This document shows positions 23,829-35,465 of a stretch of DNA of 64,000 nucleotides, in pieces. Both the position numbers and the translations under genes were made by a program. The notes beneath the pieces are model-generated. The model was not told the DNA's origin and searched no databases. It was given only the letters and a program-made list of their open reading frames with translations. Position 1 is the first letter of the stretch; every line of letters starts with the position of its first letter. Origin of the DNA: Adineta steineri (taxonomy: Eukaryota > Rotifera > Eurotatoria > Adinetida > Adinetidae); contig CAJNOI010000305.1 of the NCBI GenBank assembly GCA_905250115.1, forward strand, positions 19,457-83,456, read 5' to 3'.

Positions 23829-25256
23829 TTAAACAGTACAATAACGCATATCATTGAAATTGTTGGGTGGATTAATGAGATCATACACATAAAAGGAATC
23901 ACAATTAGTTACCAATATTGTATTGTAATAAGTACATGGTGATGAATTGTCTGTATAACACATTATGCCACTAACAGTATTACTAAACGAAGGCAATGCT
24001 CCTGCGTACCAACCATTATAAGTTGAACCACAGTGATATCCGCCCGTTGGTGATGTTGCTATTTGAGTCCCACCTGCACCAAAGAAGCGAACCAAAGTGC
24101 TGGTTGAAAACAGTCCATAATCGGTTGCACTTCCACTTCCGGCTGTTATCAACCGTGTTGTATCATTGATGATCATGTACGAATAACATTGTGGTGGTAA
24201 GAACGTCGTTGTCGTACTTGTTGTACTAGCTAAATATAAAGTTTTGTATTTAAAGTAAATGAAATAAATAATATTCTCTTTCAAATTAGAGACAAAAGCT
24301 CTTAATACAATTCCTACCGGATTAAAATGTAAAACATGAGGAGCTTTCGTATATTTTAATTTAAAAATTATGTATCATATGTTTCGATTTGTTAATTCTA
24401 TATACAATACTGCTAATGTACGTCCCAGATGAAAGATTCGAATGCTGATACATTATAGAAAAGTTCAAAGGGAGTCAAAAATAAGTTTCTTAAACTCGTT
24501 TGACTTTAGCTTTGTAACTATTTCTATTACGGTGTGGAGATGAGGGATATATCCAAATTTCTACTTCTGTACTTCAGCACTCCTCCGAAGTCATATTTTA
24601 TGCAAATAAACGGGATCGTATTACAACTAGTCATATAATTTAACCGTTATATTTTTTAATTTTTCAGCACTTTCGTTTTTGAAATATAAAAAAAGCATTT
24701 AAACCGATATCCTAATTTTCAAAAATAATAAGAATATTTTTACTTGTCACTGTTGTTGATGCTACCGTTGTTTTATTTATATAAACCAAGGCATAAATAC
24801 CCATTACTACACATGCCAGAACACCAAGAATAAGTAAAACTCCAAATGAAATTAATAAAACTTTGAAATATTTCTTGTTATTATTTTTATTGTTGTTGGT
24901 AGTCGTCATACTGAAAGTTTTGTAATCAAAAATTATAAGCAACAAAGATCTTGAGATATTTTTACTCACTTGGATGATGATTCAACGTTCGCAGAGCAAT
25001 TTGATGGGATACCTAATGAATCTTGCTGTTCATGATTTGGCGGTAATTGTTTTATATTTTTCGGATGTTGTTGTTTCGTATTACTGATCGGNNNNNNNNN
25101 NTTTTCGGATGTTGTTGTTTCGTATTACTGATCGGTATTACCTTCAAGAGGAAATAATTATCAATTAATTATTTTAAATATAATTACCTTGGATGCCCAT
25201 TCATTCGAAGTTAGTTTTTTGACAAAGGATACGTCGGGGATTTGATATTTAGGCAT
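23829..25256 (-). CDS. Type II membrane protein with extracellular D8C domain
   Basis: Four exons: 25256-25188, 25141-24970 (interrupted by the gap at 25092-25101), 24910-24744 and 24229-23829. A cytoplasmic N-tail (MPKYQIPDVSFVKKLTS...) precedes a transmembrane segment (VLLISFGVLLILGVLACVVM), a Thr-rich stalk (TTVASTTVT, TSTTTT), and a C-terminal domain. That domain matches the D8C module of uromodulin, GP2 and OIT3: LVRFFGAGGTQIATSP, HCGSTYNGWYAG, NCDSFYVYDL, and final RYC. Six cysteines are present where vertebrate D8C has eight. Phases agree only if the 10 Ns and one of the two identical 34-bp flanks are removed, giving 254 residues. Such domains occur on secreted or surface glycoproteins; the ligand is unknown. 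Confidence 0.75.
25058..25135. other. Assembly gap with duplicated 34-bp flanks
   Basis: Ns at 25092-25101 lie between identical 34-bp copies (25058-25091 and 25102-25135, each ending ATTACTGATCGG). This is an unclosed overlap between contigs, not a biological repeat: collapsing it restores the reading frame of the D8C gene. Confidence 0.9.
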
Positions 25257-26287
25257 ATTAATAATTTTATGGGAATAATCAAGTAAAATCAATGTAATTT
25301 ATACCTTTCATTTTGTAAAAAACAAAATCTTATTTTGCATATCATAAAAATTTCATAGAAACCTTAATTGTATCATCAATATGTATGTAGTGTCTACATA
25401 TTTTTAATAATCACGCAATTGAGACAAAAGCAACATCGTCTATTTCTCTGTTAACTGTTTTCTCTTTTGCCATTTCAAATGTCATTGCGTTTTCATATAT
25501 TTTATACCGCCTTTGTTTGCAAAGAATCAAATGAAATAAAAATGTTATATATATTCTGATTAGTATTGTGTATACAATATGTATGGATCATTCATTTCAA
25601 ATTTGTTGATGCAGAAGCTGGATTTGAATGTAAACTAATCAAAAAAGACAAACTCAATTTGATCTGCTCAATTTTTCGCTTTTCCGCGAATGATTACAAG
25701 TCAAAAATTAATTTTGTTTTTGAGGTATTCTCTTTCTCGTAGAGACGAGTCCAGTAAACATAAATTGTCTGATTGCTTGTCTGTCCGCAGGGTCAAAAAA
25801 ACATCGAAGACTAATTTTTCAGAAAAGACATTTCTAGAGGTATTTCGATGCAGGAACTTCGAATCTGATGTTAGTTTTCAAAATTCTTCAAGAAAAAAAT
25901 TTTTGTAGACAAAGGATCATTTTTTTATAAAAACACTTTTTTTCATTTAAATTTGACGAAATGGTTTTTTCAGGTCGGGGAACACGGATCTGATGTTAGT
26001 GTTTGCAAGTTATATAAGCAAAAGGTCCCATAGCATTGTCGAATACCATTTCTATGAGAAAGAGCTCAGCGAGTTCTTAGACGAGCGTTACTTGTACTTT
26101 TAACATTATTAAAGAAATACATAATTGATTTCGTCGACGAATTTCATGTTATTTATTTTGAATAAATAAAAAACTAATCAGAGCTTTACATACAGGTAAG
26201 CAAAAAACAAAAAGAAACAATTGTAGGAGAAAAAAGAATAAATTATAATCAAGGGGAAAGAGTTGAAGAAAAAAAGTACATGTTTTG

Positions 26288-26340
26288 GGTACCGGTGTGA
26301 GTATGAATAATCTTCTTGTTCACTCATACCTACACCCTCG
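26288..26340. repeat. Telomere-like palindrome, copy 9
   Basis: Arms GGTACCGGTGTGAGTATGAA and CACTCATACCTACACCCTCG. Confidence 0.7.
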
Positions 26341-27050
26341 ATTCATTATTAAGATCGATTGTTTTATTTCTTTTCTTACGAACACTCTATTCTAAAATTC
26401 AAAAGAAAAATTCGTATTTTAGTCTAGTCAAAAATAAGATCCTTACTTTTACATTAAAAAAGACTTATTCTCCCTTTTATCAACACATATTGTGTTAATA
26501 ATATTTATATACTCTACAATATTCGAGTAGGAAATTTTTCTTTTGGTTTTGGGTTTTTTTATATTATCCTTAAAAATCAATAAATATAATTAGATAGATT
26601 TAAATCTATTAGTTTTTCTTACCATCTGACGAAAATTATTTAAGTAATCAATAAATTTATTAAATTTTATTCTGTCGTTATCGATGTCCATGTTGCAGAT
26701 CTAAAGTATGAAATTGTAAAATGAAGAAATCTCTGTGAAACAAAAGAGAAAGAAAGATATGATTATAATTAATGTTTGTCTTCTAGGTCCCAGAACAGAC
26801 TAAAAAAGTCAGACAAACTAAAACTGAACTTTTAATCGAGATAGACCAATCACGTTGCTTAACTTAACTTGAAGTTAATCCATTTTTTCAATCTGTTTGG
26901 GATCTTCATCACCAGAAAAAATATTGGAACATAAAACGATTTCTTTCTTTGAATAGATTTTGGGTGACATCGATCGAATTAAATACAGATTTAATCGAAT
27001 GATACACAACTATTAATTAATCGATCGTAGTTATTAAAATCAAATAAATA

Positions 27051-27126
27051 CGAAGGGTATGTGGGTGTGTGGGTATAGACGAATAAGGCCAACCCCCATC
27101 CACACCCACACCCACACCCCACCCCA
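27051..27126. repeat. Telomere-like palindrome, copy 10
   Basis: The right arm contains consecutive CCCACA hexamers (ATCCACACCCACACCCACAC), the complement of TGTGGG. The left arm is GGGTATGTGGGTGTGTGGGT. The loop TATAGACGAATAAGGCCAA is shared with copy 12. Confidence 0.8.
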
Positions 27127-27875
27127 ATAATCTACTCATATACTCTCTCTTTAACGTCAACCAAGAGTCCTATCTGACATACTGTAAACTAGGAAATGAG
27201 TTATACAGTTTCATGAAGAATATTCTAGGAATGTCTACATGAATATATCGATGATTTTCTAATTAGAAGATCAAAAGTGAATTCATATAGGCATTCGTAG
27301 AATTTCGGATTCTATTTCACAATTCGAGTATATTATAAACACTCGAAATTCGGGATTTATTTTTAGTATCTGCAGTAATAATATTTTTTAAAAATTCGTA
27401 TATTTAAATAATTTGTTGAAATTCGATTTTAACATTTTGAATAATATCTCTATTAAATGAATTAGAATGATCGTTGATTTCACAAATCAGCTATTCATGG
27501 AAAAAGAAATTAAATTAAATTAAAAAGAAATAATTTAATATTATGTGTAAGCTTATATACAATTAATTAATTCGCTATAGCTGTTGGCGATGATATAATG
27601 AATATCTAACATTATCGACTGGTTTATACACCAATATAGGGCAATGATTTTATGGCGATGTTTATTTCAATAATCTGCGAGAAATAATATTGATTTTCAA
27701 ATGTTCTAAAACTTATTGCTCACGTTTTGATTTTTTTGAAAATAGTTTTATTGCAAACCGATTTTTCAAAAACTAGAATTTAACAATTTTTTTAATAATG
27801 TATAGTCCTAAATCAAGGCAAAAATTTCACCGATCCGTCTGTGTCATATGACACTACTCTTGCGTATAACTATCT

Positions 27876-28244
27876 TCGTATATTTCGTTGATATGAGAAA
27901 ACTGATCAGTTACCCACATTGTTTTTACACTCTACATTCATTATAAACGCTGTTTTTTTTCATATAAACGACACAAAAATAGACGTATATATCGTCGCTT
28001 CTGCTTATCTGCTTGCTTGTTTTTTTATTGAGAGAAAAGACAAAAATCGTCCTAAAACACATTTTCACATGTAATTATGCTCGTTTATTTCGTTAATGTA
28101 AGAGAACTGATCAATTACTCACATTTCTTTATGCGCGCTACATATAAACCACATAAAAACGGACGTATATATCGTCGTTTCTGCTTAATTACTTGTTCGT
28201 TCTTTTCTTCATATAAACGACAACGAGAGAAAAGAAAAACGATC
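27876..28244. repeat. Diverged tandem duplication of about 180-200 bp
   Basis: The unit at 27876-28050 and the unit at 28080-28244 share an opening (TATTTCGTT ... ACTGATCA), an internal GACGTATATATCGTCG and a later GAGAGAAAAGA. The internal motif GACG-TATATAT-CGTC is itself palindromic. The copies differ at many positions, so it is old. Confidence 0.6.
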
Positions 28245-28847
28245 GTTTATGCATCACTAAACCATATAGACAAATGTATATACATGCATCTGCTCTTTAC
28301 GTATTCGTTTAGTTATTTATTTTCGTGAAGATTCAAAACAAATATATTCGACTGTTTCTTGTTCGACTCCAATTGTGCTTCGATATTAATTCACGGTAAT
28401 TACTACTATACCATTTCTGTTTAGTATCCACCATTCGAACGATATTTTTTATCATGAAACTTGTTCCTCTGTTAAGATGTAATGTAACTATATAATTAGT
28501 TATTGAGATTCGTTTAAATCATCATATTTATCCATTGACAATACATAGTGCATTTTAACTAGAGTAAGAGTGGATAATAGTTCTTTCTGAGACTTCACAC
28601 TATCATGAAATGTAACAAACAAAGCCTCTCACATAACATCATAGCTGGCTATTCCTAGACTACATTTTCGATCATCGTTAATTATGCACCACTGTTACCT
28701 TCACTATGTCTTCTTTGGATTAAATAGTAAGTCAGATTCTATATCCTATGTGACTGAGTTCTCAATAAAACTGATCTTCACATTCTTACTACTATTGACC
28801 CTGATTGAGTATTGAGTCAGATTATGTACAAAATTTGACTGTGAATC

Positions 28848-28912
28848 TTGAGGGTATGGTAGTGCGTGTCTGTTCTTCGATCAATCAAATCAACACCCAC
28901 ACCTACCCTCAT
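28848..28912. repeat. Telomere-like palindrome, copy 11
   Basis: Left edge TTGAGGGTATGGTAGTGCGT and right arm ACACCCACACCTACCCTCA. The loop is rich in ATCAATCAAATC. Confidence 0.7.
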
Positions 28913-29169
28913 GATTGGATCACCTGAATATCGTAAGCAACCGAACTTTGTTTGTAATATCGACTTGAGTACAGGACTAGTTTTTTTATTGAGATTTTTA
29001 TCAATTCTGTATGTTTTTCATTTCATTTAGATCCTGATACTCACTCTGGTAATTATCCACCTCGAAATACCAATAGCTCGATACCGATATTAGTCTTGTT
29101 ATATTTACCGTCGTCATTGGCGGGTTTATCTTCAAACTTCTCACCTACTAATCAAGCGAAGTTTTCGCA

Positions 29170-30760
29170 ATGACTCAACCAAGTCAGCAACTTCGAATTA
29201 TTGCACAACCCAAAGCACTCTATCGTGAGCGATATGACAGCGAACAATATAAAACTGGAAATCGAATTCAACGTTATATTCGTGCTGAAGATAACCAGCT
29301 GAAGCTCGAATATCCAACTATAGAGGTGAAAAGAAGCAATACTAATGTCAATTTTGATTATTACAGAGGAGAAAAGTCAGAATTTCTCTGGAGTTTCGCG
29401 GGATACTCTCAAATATTTTTTTGGACTAAAAACTGATGTCAGGATAATACAAAAAATTTCGGGACGGGATAGACGAGATTCGTGTAAAAACGTAATAAAA
29501 GGTTGTTCGGAAGCATTATTTAACTGTGACTTTTGTCTTTCATATTTCGAATCAAATGTGTACTGCTAAAACATAGAAGAACTTTTTCTTATTTTTCTTT
29601 ACTAGATATCAGAAGAGTGGCGTGATGGCATTCTACCTCAATACATTCGCGTGACTTCTGTTACTGTGCCGAATGATATGGAATCCATCGTATGTGTGCA
29701 TCCATATCCGATTGATTCTGATGATTCTAGCGTTCAGAAAGATCCAGCTAACAACGCTCTATACTTTCCGATCACAAAAGGCGATTTTACGAACGGTCGA
29801 AAAAGGTACTAAAAAATGACGCAAGTGCTTCGTTATTTTGCTATTTTGATTTGTTCTTCAGTCTCCTCCTTACACGCAAAAAGTTGGTACAAAGTGAACT
29901 CAAATCACACGGTCCTCTGCGCATAGCCGGTTCCGGTAAGAATATAATAATAATAATAACAAAACTATTTTTCTTCTCATTTGAAAGAGCAAAGACATAT
30001 TCTTGGTATTATTAAAACATCACGCAGCAAACAACTAATTGAAACGTATAAATTGTGGAAATCGCAACTTGTTTTTTCTCGAGCCGAACATATCGGCGAT
30101 GAAGTATTTAATATATTCACGGAGTCTTCGGTATCATCACAGGTGATATGCGACGAAATCAAACAGAAACACAGTAGGTGTATAAAAATAGCTGTATTTA
30201 CCTTATTAGTATTTTCTATTTTCTTTTCCCAACGAAGATACTGCTGCTCCGGCCGTCGCACCAAACAATCATAATGAAAAATCGGACGTATGTGTACCAG
30301 AAAAGGGTAGCTGGACAGGTGGCGATAAGGTTTTGATGGTACTTCCTAAACTAGATCCGAAAAACCGTAATTTCTATTTTCATTTTTTGTTTAATATTTT
30401 TTTCTGCTGTTATTTTGAAGAACTTTCTATATATTTCGATTATGTGGAATTGAATCAGAAAAAGACTATTCAATACGAACTGGTTGATACGAAGACGATC
30501 GCGTTCCAGACACCGGCATGTCTGATGGACCCAAATGGGGAAGATAGAACGGTTTCAATCGTTGCTAAACAGAAGGAAAAGATCATTGCAAAATTCAGTT
30601 TTCTCTATCTAACACGTAAGTGTACCACTCATATTTGAACTAAACTCATTATTCTTGTCTAGCAAGCATCCCGCCGATAACAAACGTATGCTCGAACTGT
30701 CAGAGACATATGTCATCCGATTTCGTCTGCTCAAATTCTGATGATATGCTCGTGGACTAA
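29170..30760 (+). CDS. Compact Rel-homology transcription factor (NF-kB/NFAT superfamily)
   Basis: Seven exons: 29170-29325, 29606-29805, 29862-29935, 29988-30173, 30238-30366, 30421-30615, 30663-30760. All phases agree, giving 345 residues. The start LRIIAQPKALYRERYDSE matches the DNA-recognition loop region of Rel proteins (R-I-x-x-QP, then RxRYxxE), and LEYPTIEI matches the Rel YPTIEI strand. The second half, GSWTGGDKVLMVLPKLDPKN through KIIAKFSFLYL, is an IPT/TIG dimerisation domain. The C-terminus adds a CSNCQRHMSSDFVC pair of cysteine knuckles of unknown use. No ankyrin repeats are present and no obvious long transactivation domain. Assignment to NF-kB rather than NFAT rests on the YPTIEI motif and is tentative. 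Intron 1 is 280 bp; the others are 46-64 bp. AATAAA at 30824-30829. Confidence 0.82.
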
Positions 30761-31914
30761 GAATTTTATGCGCAGCAACTGCCTAATTCGAGTTATAATA
30801 TAATTTAAGCAACAATTTACGATAATAAAATATATGTATTAACCGTAGACTTCACTCAAATGTACTGTGCACTCTATAAAAAGATGTGTTACGGAACGTG
30901 AAAAAATTCTCTCTAGCGAACATGAGTAGAATCGTTTAAAGCTTCTTATATAGAGAGTCTCGTAGCAAACCTACTATGAACAAGGTCCCGAAAAGGGTTG
31001 CGCAGCAAGGGTTTCGCAACTGCCTAACTATTAAATTCTCTTATCTATTGAACGAACGAATATGAATCAAAATTTTCTGGGCAGATTGTTCGCTTATTTT
31101 TGTCTTGCATGAAAGTAGCGTATGCGAGTCAAAAACTATAGAATAGAGCTAAAAAATTTTGCACTTTTCGAATATGAACTTAATAGTTTCGTGACTATTT
31201 TTTTTCGAAAGTAAAAAAAGACTCTTTGAAAGAGCTAAAAAAAGATACGGACGACAAACAAACAAGTTTTTATTGATCCTTATAAAGTCTGCTACGAAGA
31301 TGTCAAAGGAGCATCAGATGTGATGGTACTAACGAATCAATCTGGAATGAAAACAGGCTCAATTCATTGCTCTTGACTCTTGTTTCTCTGTAATTGACTT
31401 TAATGTTCTTTAATTTCTAAATATGTTTTCTTTCTAAAATAAAAATGAGTGAGATAGGATGCGGGTATCGGTGTAGGTATAGACGAACAAGCCCAATTCA
31501 CATCCACACCGTCACCCACCCTCAAGAACTTCCGTAACACCCTTTATGTTTCATAAAGTTTTGTTTTTGTTTTTCTTATAAAACACATGTGATCAACATT
31601 TACATCTAATAGATTGATAATAGTTTCTTTTGAAAAAAGAACGTGAATTTTGTTGAATAAATCAATCATAATATTTTTCGTTAGAAAAACAAAAAGGATT
31701 TTACATATTTTTTTCATTCTTCACTTTCTTAAGAGAAAAACAGGTATATCATATAAAATGTTTAGTAAACGTATTGTTTGTTGTACCTTGAATAAATATA
31801 CATATGACTTCTATAAGTCACTTTTTTTTAAATATTTTCTAGAAAAAAAACTGTATTGATAGCATCTTGTCTTGATTTTAGTTTTATTGTGCTACTTATG
31901 ATATTGTAGAGATC
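30761..31914. other. Intergenic
   Basis: Holds the Rel gene polyadenylation signal (30824) and a palindrome at 31451-31526. The phrase GCAACTGCCTAA occurs at about 30775 and GCAACTGCCTAACT at about 31017, a short unexplained repeat. No gene supported. Confidence 0.5.
31451..31526. repeat. Telomere-like palindrome, copy 12
   Basis: Arms GATGCGGGTATCGGTGTAGG and CATCCACACCGTCACCCACC, right edge CTCAAG. The loop TATAGACGAACAAGCCCAA is nearly identical to that of copy 10. Confidence 0.75.
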
Positions 31915-32997
31915 ATGAGTAATTTAACTCGTCGAAATAAATCAAAACTAGAACTTCTTCCTGATGAAATTTTCTTAGAACTATTTTCATACATCAAACC
32001 GATTGATCTTTATCATGGTTTTCTGAATCTTAATTCACGTTTAAATAATATTTTAAATGATACTTATATATGTATACATATTATTAACGATGACGAACAT
32101 AAAAGTGATCAATTATGTATAAATTATTTTGCTCAACAAATAATTTATCTTGCTATTGATTGTCATTGGACATGTTTATCTTATCCTATAAATCTTCGAT
32201 TCTTGACTAATTTACGTTCACTTCATCTACCTATACCAAGTGATGAGCAATGCTTAGATATTACACCAACTAATTTACCATATTTAACTAATTTAACTAT
32301 AAATGATAATGTATTTAAAACAACTTTATTTAATATAAATTCATTTCCATATTTTTCTACATGTTGTATTCCACGTATTTATTCATCAATGTTAAATACA
32401 ATGAAATCGAATCAATTATGTTTAACATTGCATTCTCTTCAATTAAGTACTTGTTTAATTCATGATTTATATGATATTCTTCCATATTTACCAAATTTTA
32501 ATTATTTAGAAATTGTTTTACAATCAAATAATCGAAATATTCAACGAGATTATATAAAACATAATAAAATATCTCATTTAAAAATAAAACTTCGAAAACT
32601 TGATCCTGATTTTGAAATTTTACTAAAATCAATGTCTAATCTTCGTCGAATTGAATTCTTATGGAATAATTCTTATCAATGGTATAATGAAAGAAAAAAT
32701 TTTAATTTTAATAGATTTTCTGATATAATTAATGAAAATAGTAAATCATTACAACGTCTTGATATTGATATTCATGTTTCAAAATGTGATTATGATATTA
32801 ATACTATTCATCATATAAATTTACGATGGTTTTCATCATTATCTATTATAGAAATTTATAATGATAGATCATTTTTCATTACAACGAAAAAAATATCATC
32901 GAATCCAGAAGATAAATTAATTACTACTATATTACAATCAACATATATGGCACAGAGAAATGCACGTTTCAATCGAATTACAATAGATAAAATTTAA
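31915..32997 (+). CDS. F-box protein, rotifer-expanded family
   Basis: An intronless 360-residue protein. Residues 12-50 (LELLPDEIFLELFSYIKPID, then HGFLNLNSRLNNIL) form an F-box, the Skp1-binding module of SCF ubiquitin ligases. The rest alternates leucine-rich strands and helices (FLTNLRSLHLPIP, LPYLTNLTIND, LPNFNYLEIVL, MSNLRRIEFLW), consistent with an irregular LRR-like solenoid for substrate binding. No membrane segment or signal. Such F-box genes are numerous in bdelloids. Substrate unknown. AATAAA at 33066-33071. Confidence 0.78.
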   Translation: MSNLTRRNKSKLELLPDEIFLELFSYIKPIDLYHGFLNLNSRLNNILNDTYICIHIINDDEHKSDQLCINYFAQQIIYLAIDCHWTCLSYPINLRFLTNLRSLHLPIPSDEQCLDITPTNLPYLTNLTINDNVFKTTLFNINSFPYFSTCCIPRIYSSMLNTMKSNQLCLTLHSLQLSTCLIHDLYDILPYLPNFNYLEIVLQSNNRNIQRDYIKHNKISHLKIKLRKLDPDFEILLKSMSNLRRIEFLWNNSYQWYNERKNFNFNRFSDIINENSKSLQRLDIDIHVSKCDYDINTIHHINLRWFSSLSIIEIYNDRSFFITTKKISSNPEDKLITTILQSTYMAQRNARFNRITIDKI

Positions 32998-33344
32998 ATA
33001 ATATATAGAGAAGATAAAAGAAAAAAACAAAAATGTTTTTGTGTAATTATGTTATTTATGATTGTAATAAAAAGGAGAAATATAGCTTTGTTCTGTGTTG
33101 ATGATTGAGTTGTACAACTTGTTATTGCTTTATTACAATAACATTTCTCATCGCAACAATGTAAATAAACAAGTAGTGCAAGGCAACAGAACAGTATTTA
33201 TAATGTTGATGAAAATGTATTTTTGTTTGAAAAAAGAAAGTAAGAAACAACGTGCCATTAGAGTTGCATTTTGATCAAACAAGAACATTAAACAGTCCAA
33301 AAAACGACTTTATCAGGTGAGATCGTGTTGTGAATTCGTATACA
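32998..33344. other. Short intergenic gap
   Basis: Between two co-directional genes; the F-box polyadenylation signal at 33066. Nothing else seen. Confidence 0.55.
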
Positions 33345-35465
33345 ATGTCACAGAAAAATTCTAAAATGAACAGTACTACACAAAAGCAATCGAGTGTAGT
33401 ATCAAAGCCGAAAACAGTTACCATGAACAAGGCTAATTTGAAACAAATCAGTACTGAAAAAAATCCCGTGAGCAAGACTATTACATCAAAATCTCCATCA
33501 ATGCGCTCGGTCGAGAATTTTATTATTGTTTGGTTAGATGTAAATATGAATGAGACAAAGGACGTGTATCGAAATTCGATTGATAACCTTCGAAGTATTG
33601 TTAATACGATAAAAACATTCAATAATATGAATTTATGTATGGATTTCTTAATTCAAATTCAAGAAGAAAAATTATTTATGATTGTATCAGATTCTCTTGC
33701 CCAAGCAATCGTGTCTCATATTCATTCCATGTCCAAGGTCTATTCAATCTATGTGCTGAGTGACAAAAAATCAAGTGATGAGTCATGGATGAAGAAGTGG
33801 AGTAAAGTGAAAGGAACCTTTACGAGTATCAAACCTATTTGTGATACACTTAAACATGATATTCAGCAATGTAGTAGTAATCTGACACCAATTAGCATTC
33901 TCAGTACTAGCTATTCGTCGAACCGAGACGTAAATGAACTTGATCAATCGTTCATGTACTCGCAACTACTCAAAGAGATTCTTCTCGAATTAAACTACGA
34001 GCCCAATGTCAAGAAGGAACTAGTCGATTTTTGTCGCATTCAATATTGTAACAATACTGTCGAATTAAAGATCATCGACGAATTCGATAAACAGTACGAA
34101 GATCATTCACCCATCTGGTGGTACACTCGTGAAGGTTTCACTTATTCAATGTTAAACAAAGCACTACGTACACAAGATATTGAGATCATTATTAAGATGG
34201 GATTTTTTATACGTGATCTACATCAACAAATCGAATTACTTCATTCAGCAACAAAAAATCAAGGTTCTCTGACTGTTTATCGTGGTCAAAGTATGCTCAA
34301 TAATGAATTCGAAATGATTAAAAGCAGTAAAGGTGGTCTTCTGTCATTTAACAATTTTCTGTCGACAAGTATTGATCGACAAGTTTCTCTTTCTTTTGCC
34401 AAAATAGCATTACATAATCCTGATTTAAAGGCAATTCTTTTTCAAATGGAAGCTAATCCAGCATTTGCTTCAACACCTTTTGCTCAAATAAGCAACATCA
34501 GTTATTATTCAGATGTAGAAAAAGAGGTACTCTTTTCGATGCACACCGTATTTCGTATTGGTGAAATTGAACAGATCGAAGATGGAGTATGGCAAGTGAA
34601 GCTAACATTGACTAGTGATAATGATGAACAATTAAAGAAGGTCGCTGAACGTATTAGAATAGAGATTGGACCAGGAACAGGTTTACATCGATTGAGTCAA
34701 TTGATGATCAAGATGGGTAAATTCGACAAGGCCAAGGAAATCTCTGAAGCACTACTCAGTTTGGCATCCGGTAATAATGCACGAACTACTGCCACATGTC
34801 ACCATCAACTCGGATACATCGACGAAGAGAAAGGTGACTTATCAAATGCTCTTATCCACTACAAACAATCTCTCGATATCAGTCTTACTTATCTATCATC
34901 GGATGATCCTTCTCTCGTTTCAACCTACTCGAATATTGGTAGTATTTATAAAAAACAAGATGATCTAAATGCTGCTTTTGAATATTTTCAACGTGCACTA
35001 AATATTGATCTACATGCCTCAAATCCTGATCAACTTCAAATTGCAACTCATTATAATAACATCGGTCTTGTGCTTAAACGACAAAATAAAGACGATGAAG
35101 CACTTAAACATTATGAACGTGCACTCGAACTTAAGCTTGCTCATCTTCCAGCACGTCATCCATCGTTAGCCATTGCTTACGGTAATATCAGTGGGATTTA
35201 TCAATCAAGAAAAGAATATCCGAAAGCTCTTATGTATCTTGAAAAAACTCTTGAAATCAAACAAAAGTCTCTTCCACCTAAACACCCATCGTTGATCGTA
35301 ACTCATCGCAATATGGCAACAGCACTCGACGGTCTCCGTCGATATGACGAAGCCATCCAACATGCACAGAACGCAGTCGATATTGCACGATGTACATTCG
35401 AACCTGACCATCCAGAAGTTAAAGAGAATCAAGAATATCTCGATGCACTTCGTGAAAAATTATGA
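33345..35465 (+). CDS. Arginine-type ADP-ribosyltransferase fused to TPR repeats
   Basis: An intronless 706-residue protein from ATG 33345 (the frame is open a little further upstream). Residues 1-55 are a Ser/Lys-rich tail. Residues 56-175 (NFIIVWLDVNMNETKD, FLIQIQEEKLFMIVSDSL, SIYVLSDKK) resemble the receiver-like domain seen before ART domains in rotifer proteins. The ART domain follows with the R-S-E triad intact: VYRGQ with Arg313, FLSTS at 338-342, and the ExE motif EKE at 392-394. This predicts arginine mono-ADP-ribosyl transfer from NAD+. Residues about 480-690 hold five kinesin-light-chain-like TPR units (GSIYKKQDDLNAAFEYFQRA type). Substrate unknown; TPRs presumably recruit it. AATAAA at 35518. 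Confidence 0.88.
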   Translation: MSQKNSKMNSTTQKQSSVVSKPKTVTMNKANLKQISTEKNPVSKTITSKSPSMRSVENFIIVWLDVNMNETKDVYRNSIDNLRSIVNTIKTFNNMNLCMDFLIQIQEEKLFMIVSDSLAQAIVSHIHSMSKVYSIYVLSDKKSSDESWMKKWSKVKGTFTSIKPICDTLKHDIQQCSSNLTPISILSTSYSSNRDVNELDQSFMYSQLLKEILLELNYEPNVKKELVDFCRIQYCNNTVELKIIDEFDKQYEDHSPIWWYTREGFTYSMLNKALRTQDIEIIIKMGFFIRDLHQQIELLHSATKNQGSLTVYRGQSMLNNEFEMIKSSKGGLLSFNNFLSTSIDRQVSLSFAKIALHNPDLKAILFQMEANPAFASTPFAQISNISYYSDVEKEVLFSMHTVFRIGEIEQIEDGVWQVKLTLTSDNDEQLKKVAERIRIEIGPGTGLHRLSQLMIKMGKFDKAKEISEALLSLASGNNARTTATCHHQLGYIDEEKGDLSNALIHYKQSLDISLTYLSSDDPSLVSTYSNIGSIYKKQDDLNAAFEYFQRALNIDLHASNPDQLQIATHYNNIGLVLKRQNKDDEALKHYERALELKLAHLPARHPSLAIAYGNISGIYQSRKEYPKALMYLEKTLEIKQKSLPPKHPSLIVTHRNMATALDGLRRYDEAIQHAQNAVDIARCTFEPDHPEVKENQEYLDALREKL

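Larger units (their letters stand above)
25257..29169. other. Long gene-poor intergenic stretch
   Basis: About 3.9 kb without a gene I can support. It holds palindromes at 26288-26340, 27051-27126 and 28848-28912, and a diverged tandem duplication at 27876-28244. The phrase ATCTGATGTTAGT recurs at about 25864 and 25989, 125 bp apart, perhaps a decayed repeat. Confidence 0.5.

Noticed and set aside
25690-25908. 72-residue frame
   Set aside because: Low-complexity Ser/Lys/Phe content, no homology and no splice context.
28077-28328. 83-residue frame
   Set aside because: It overlaps the diverged tandem duplication and is not conserved in the other unit.
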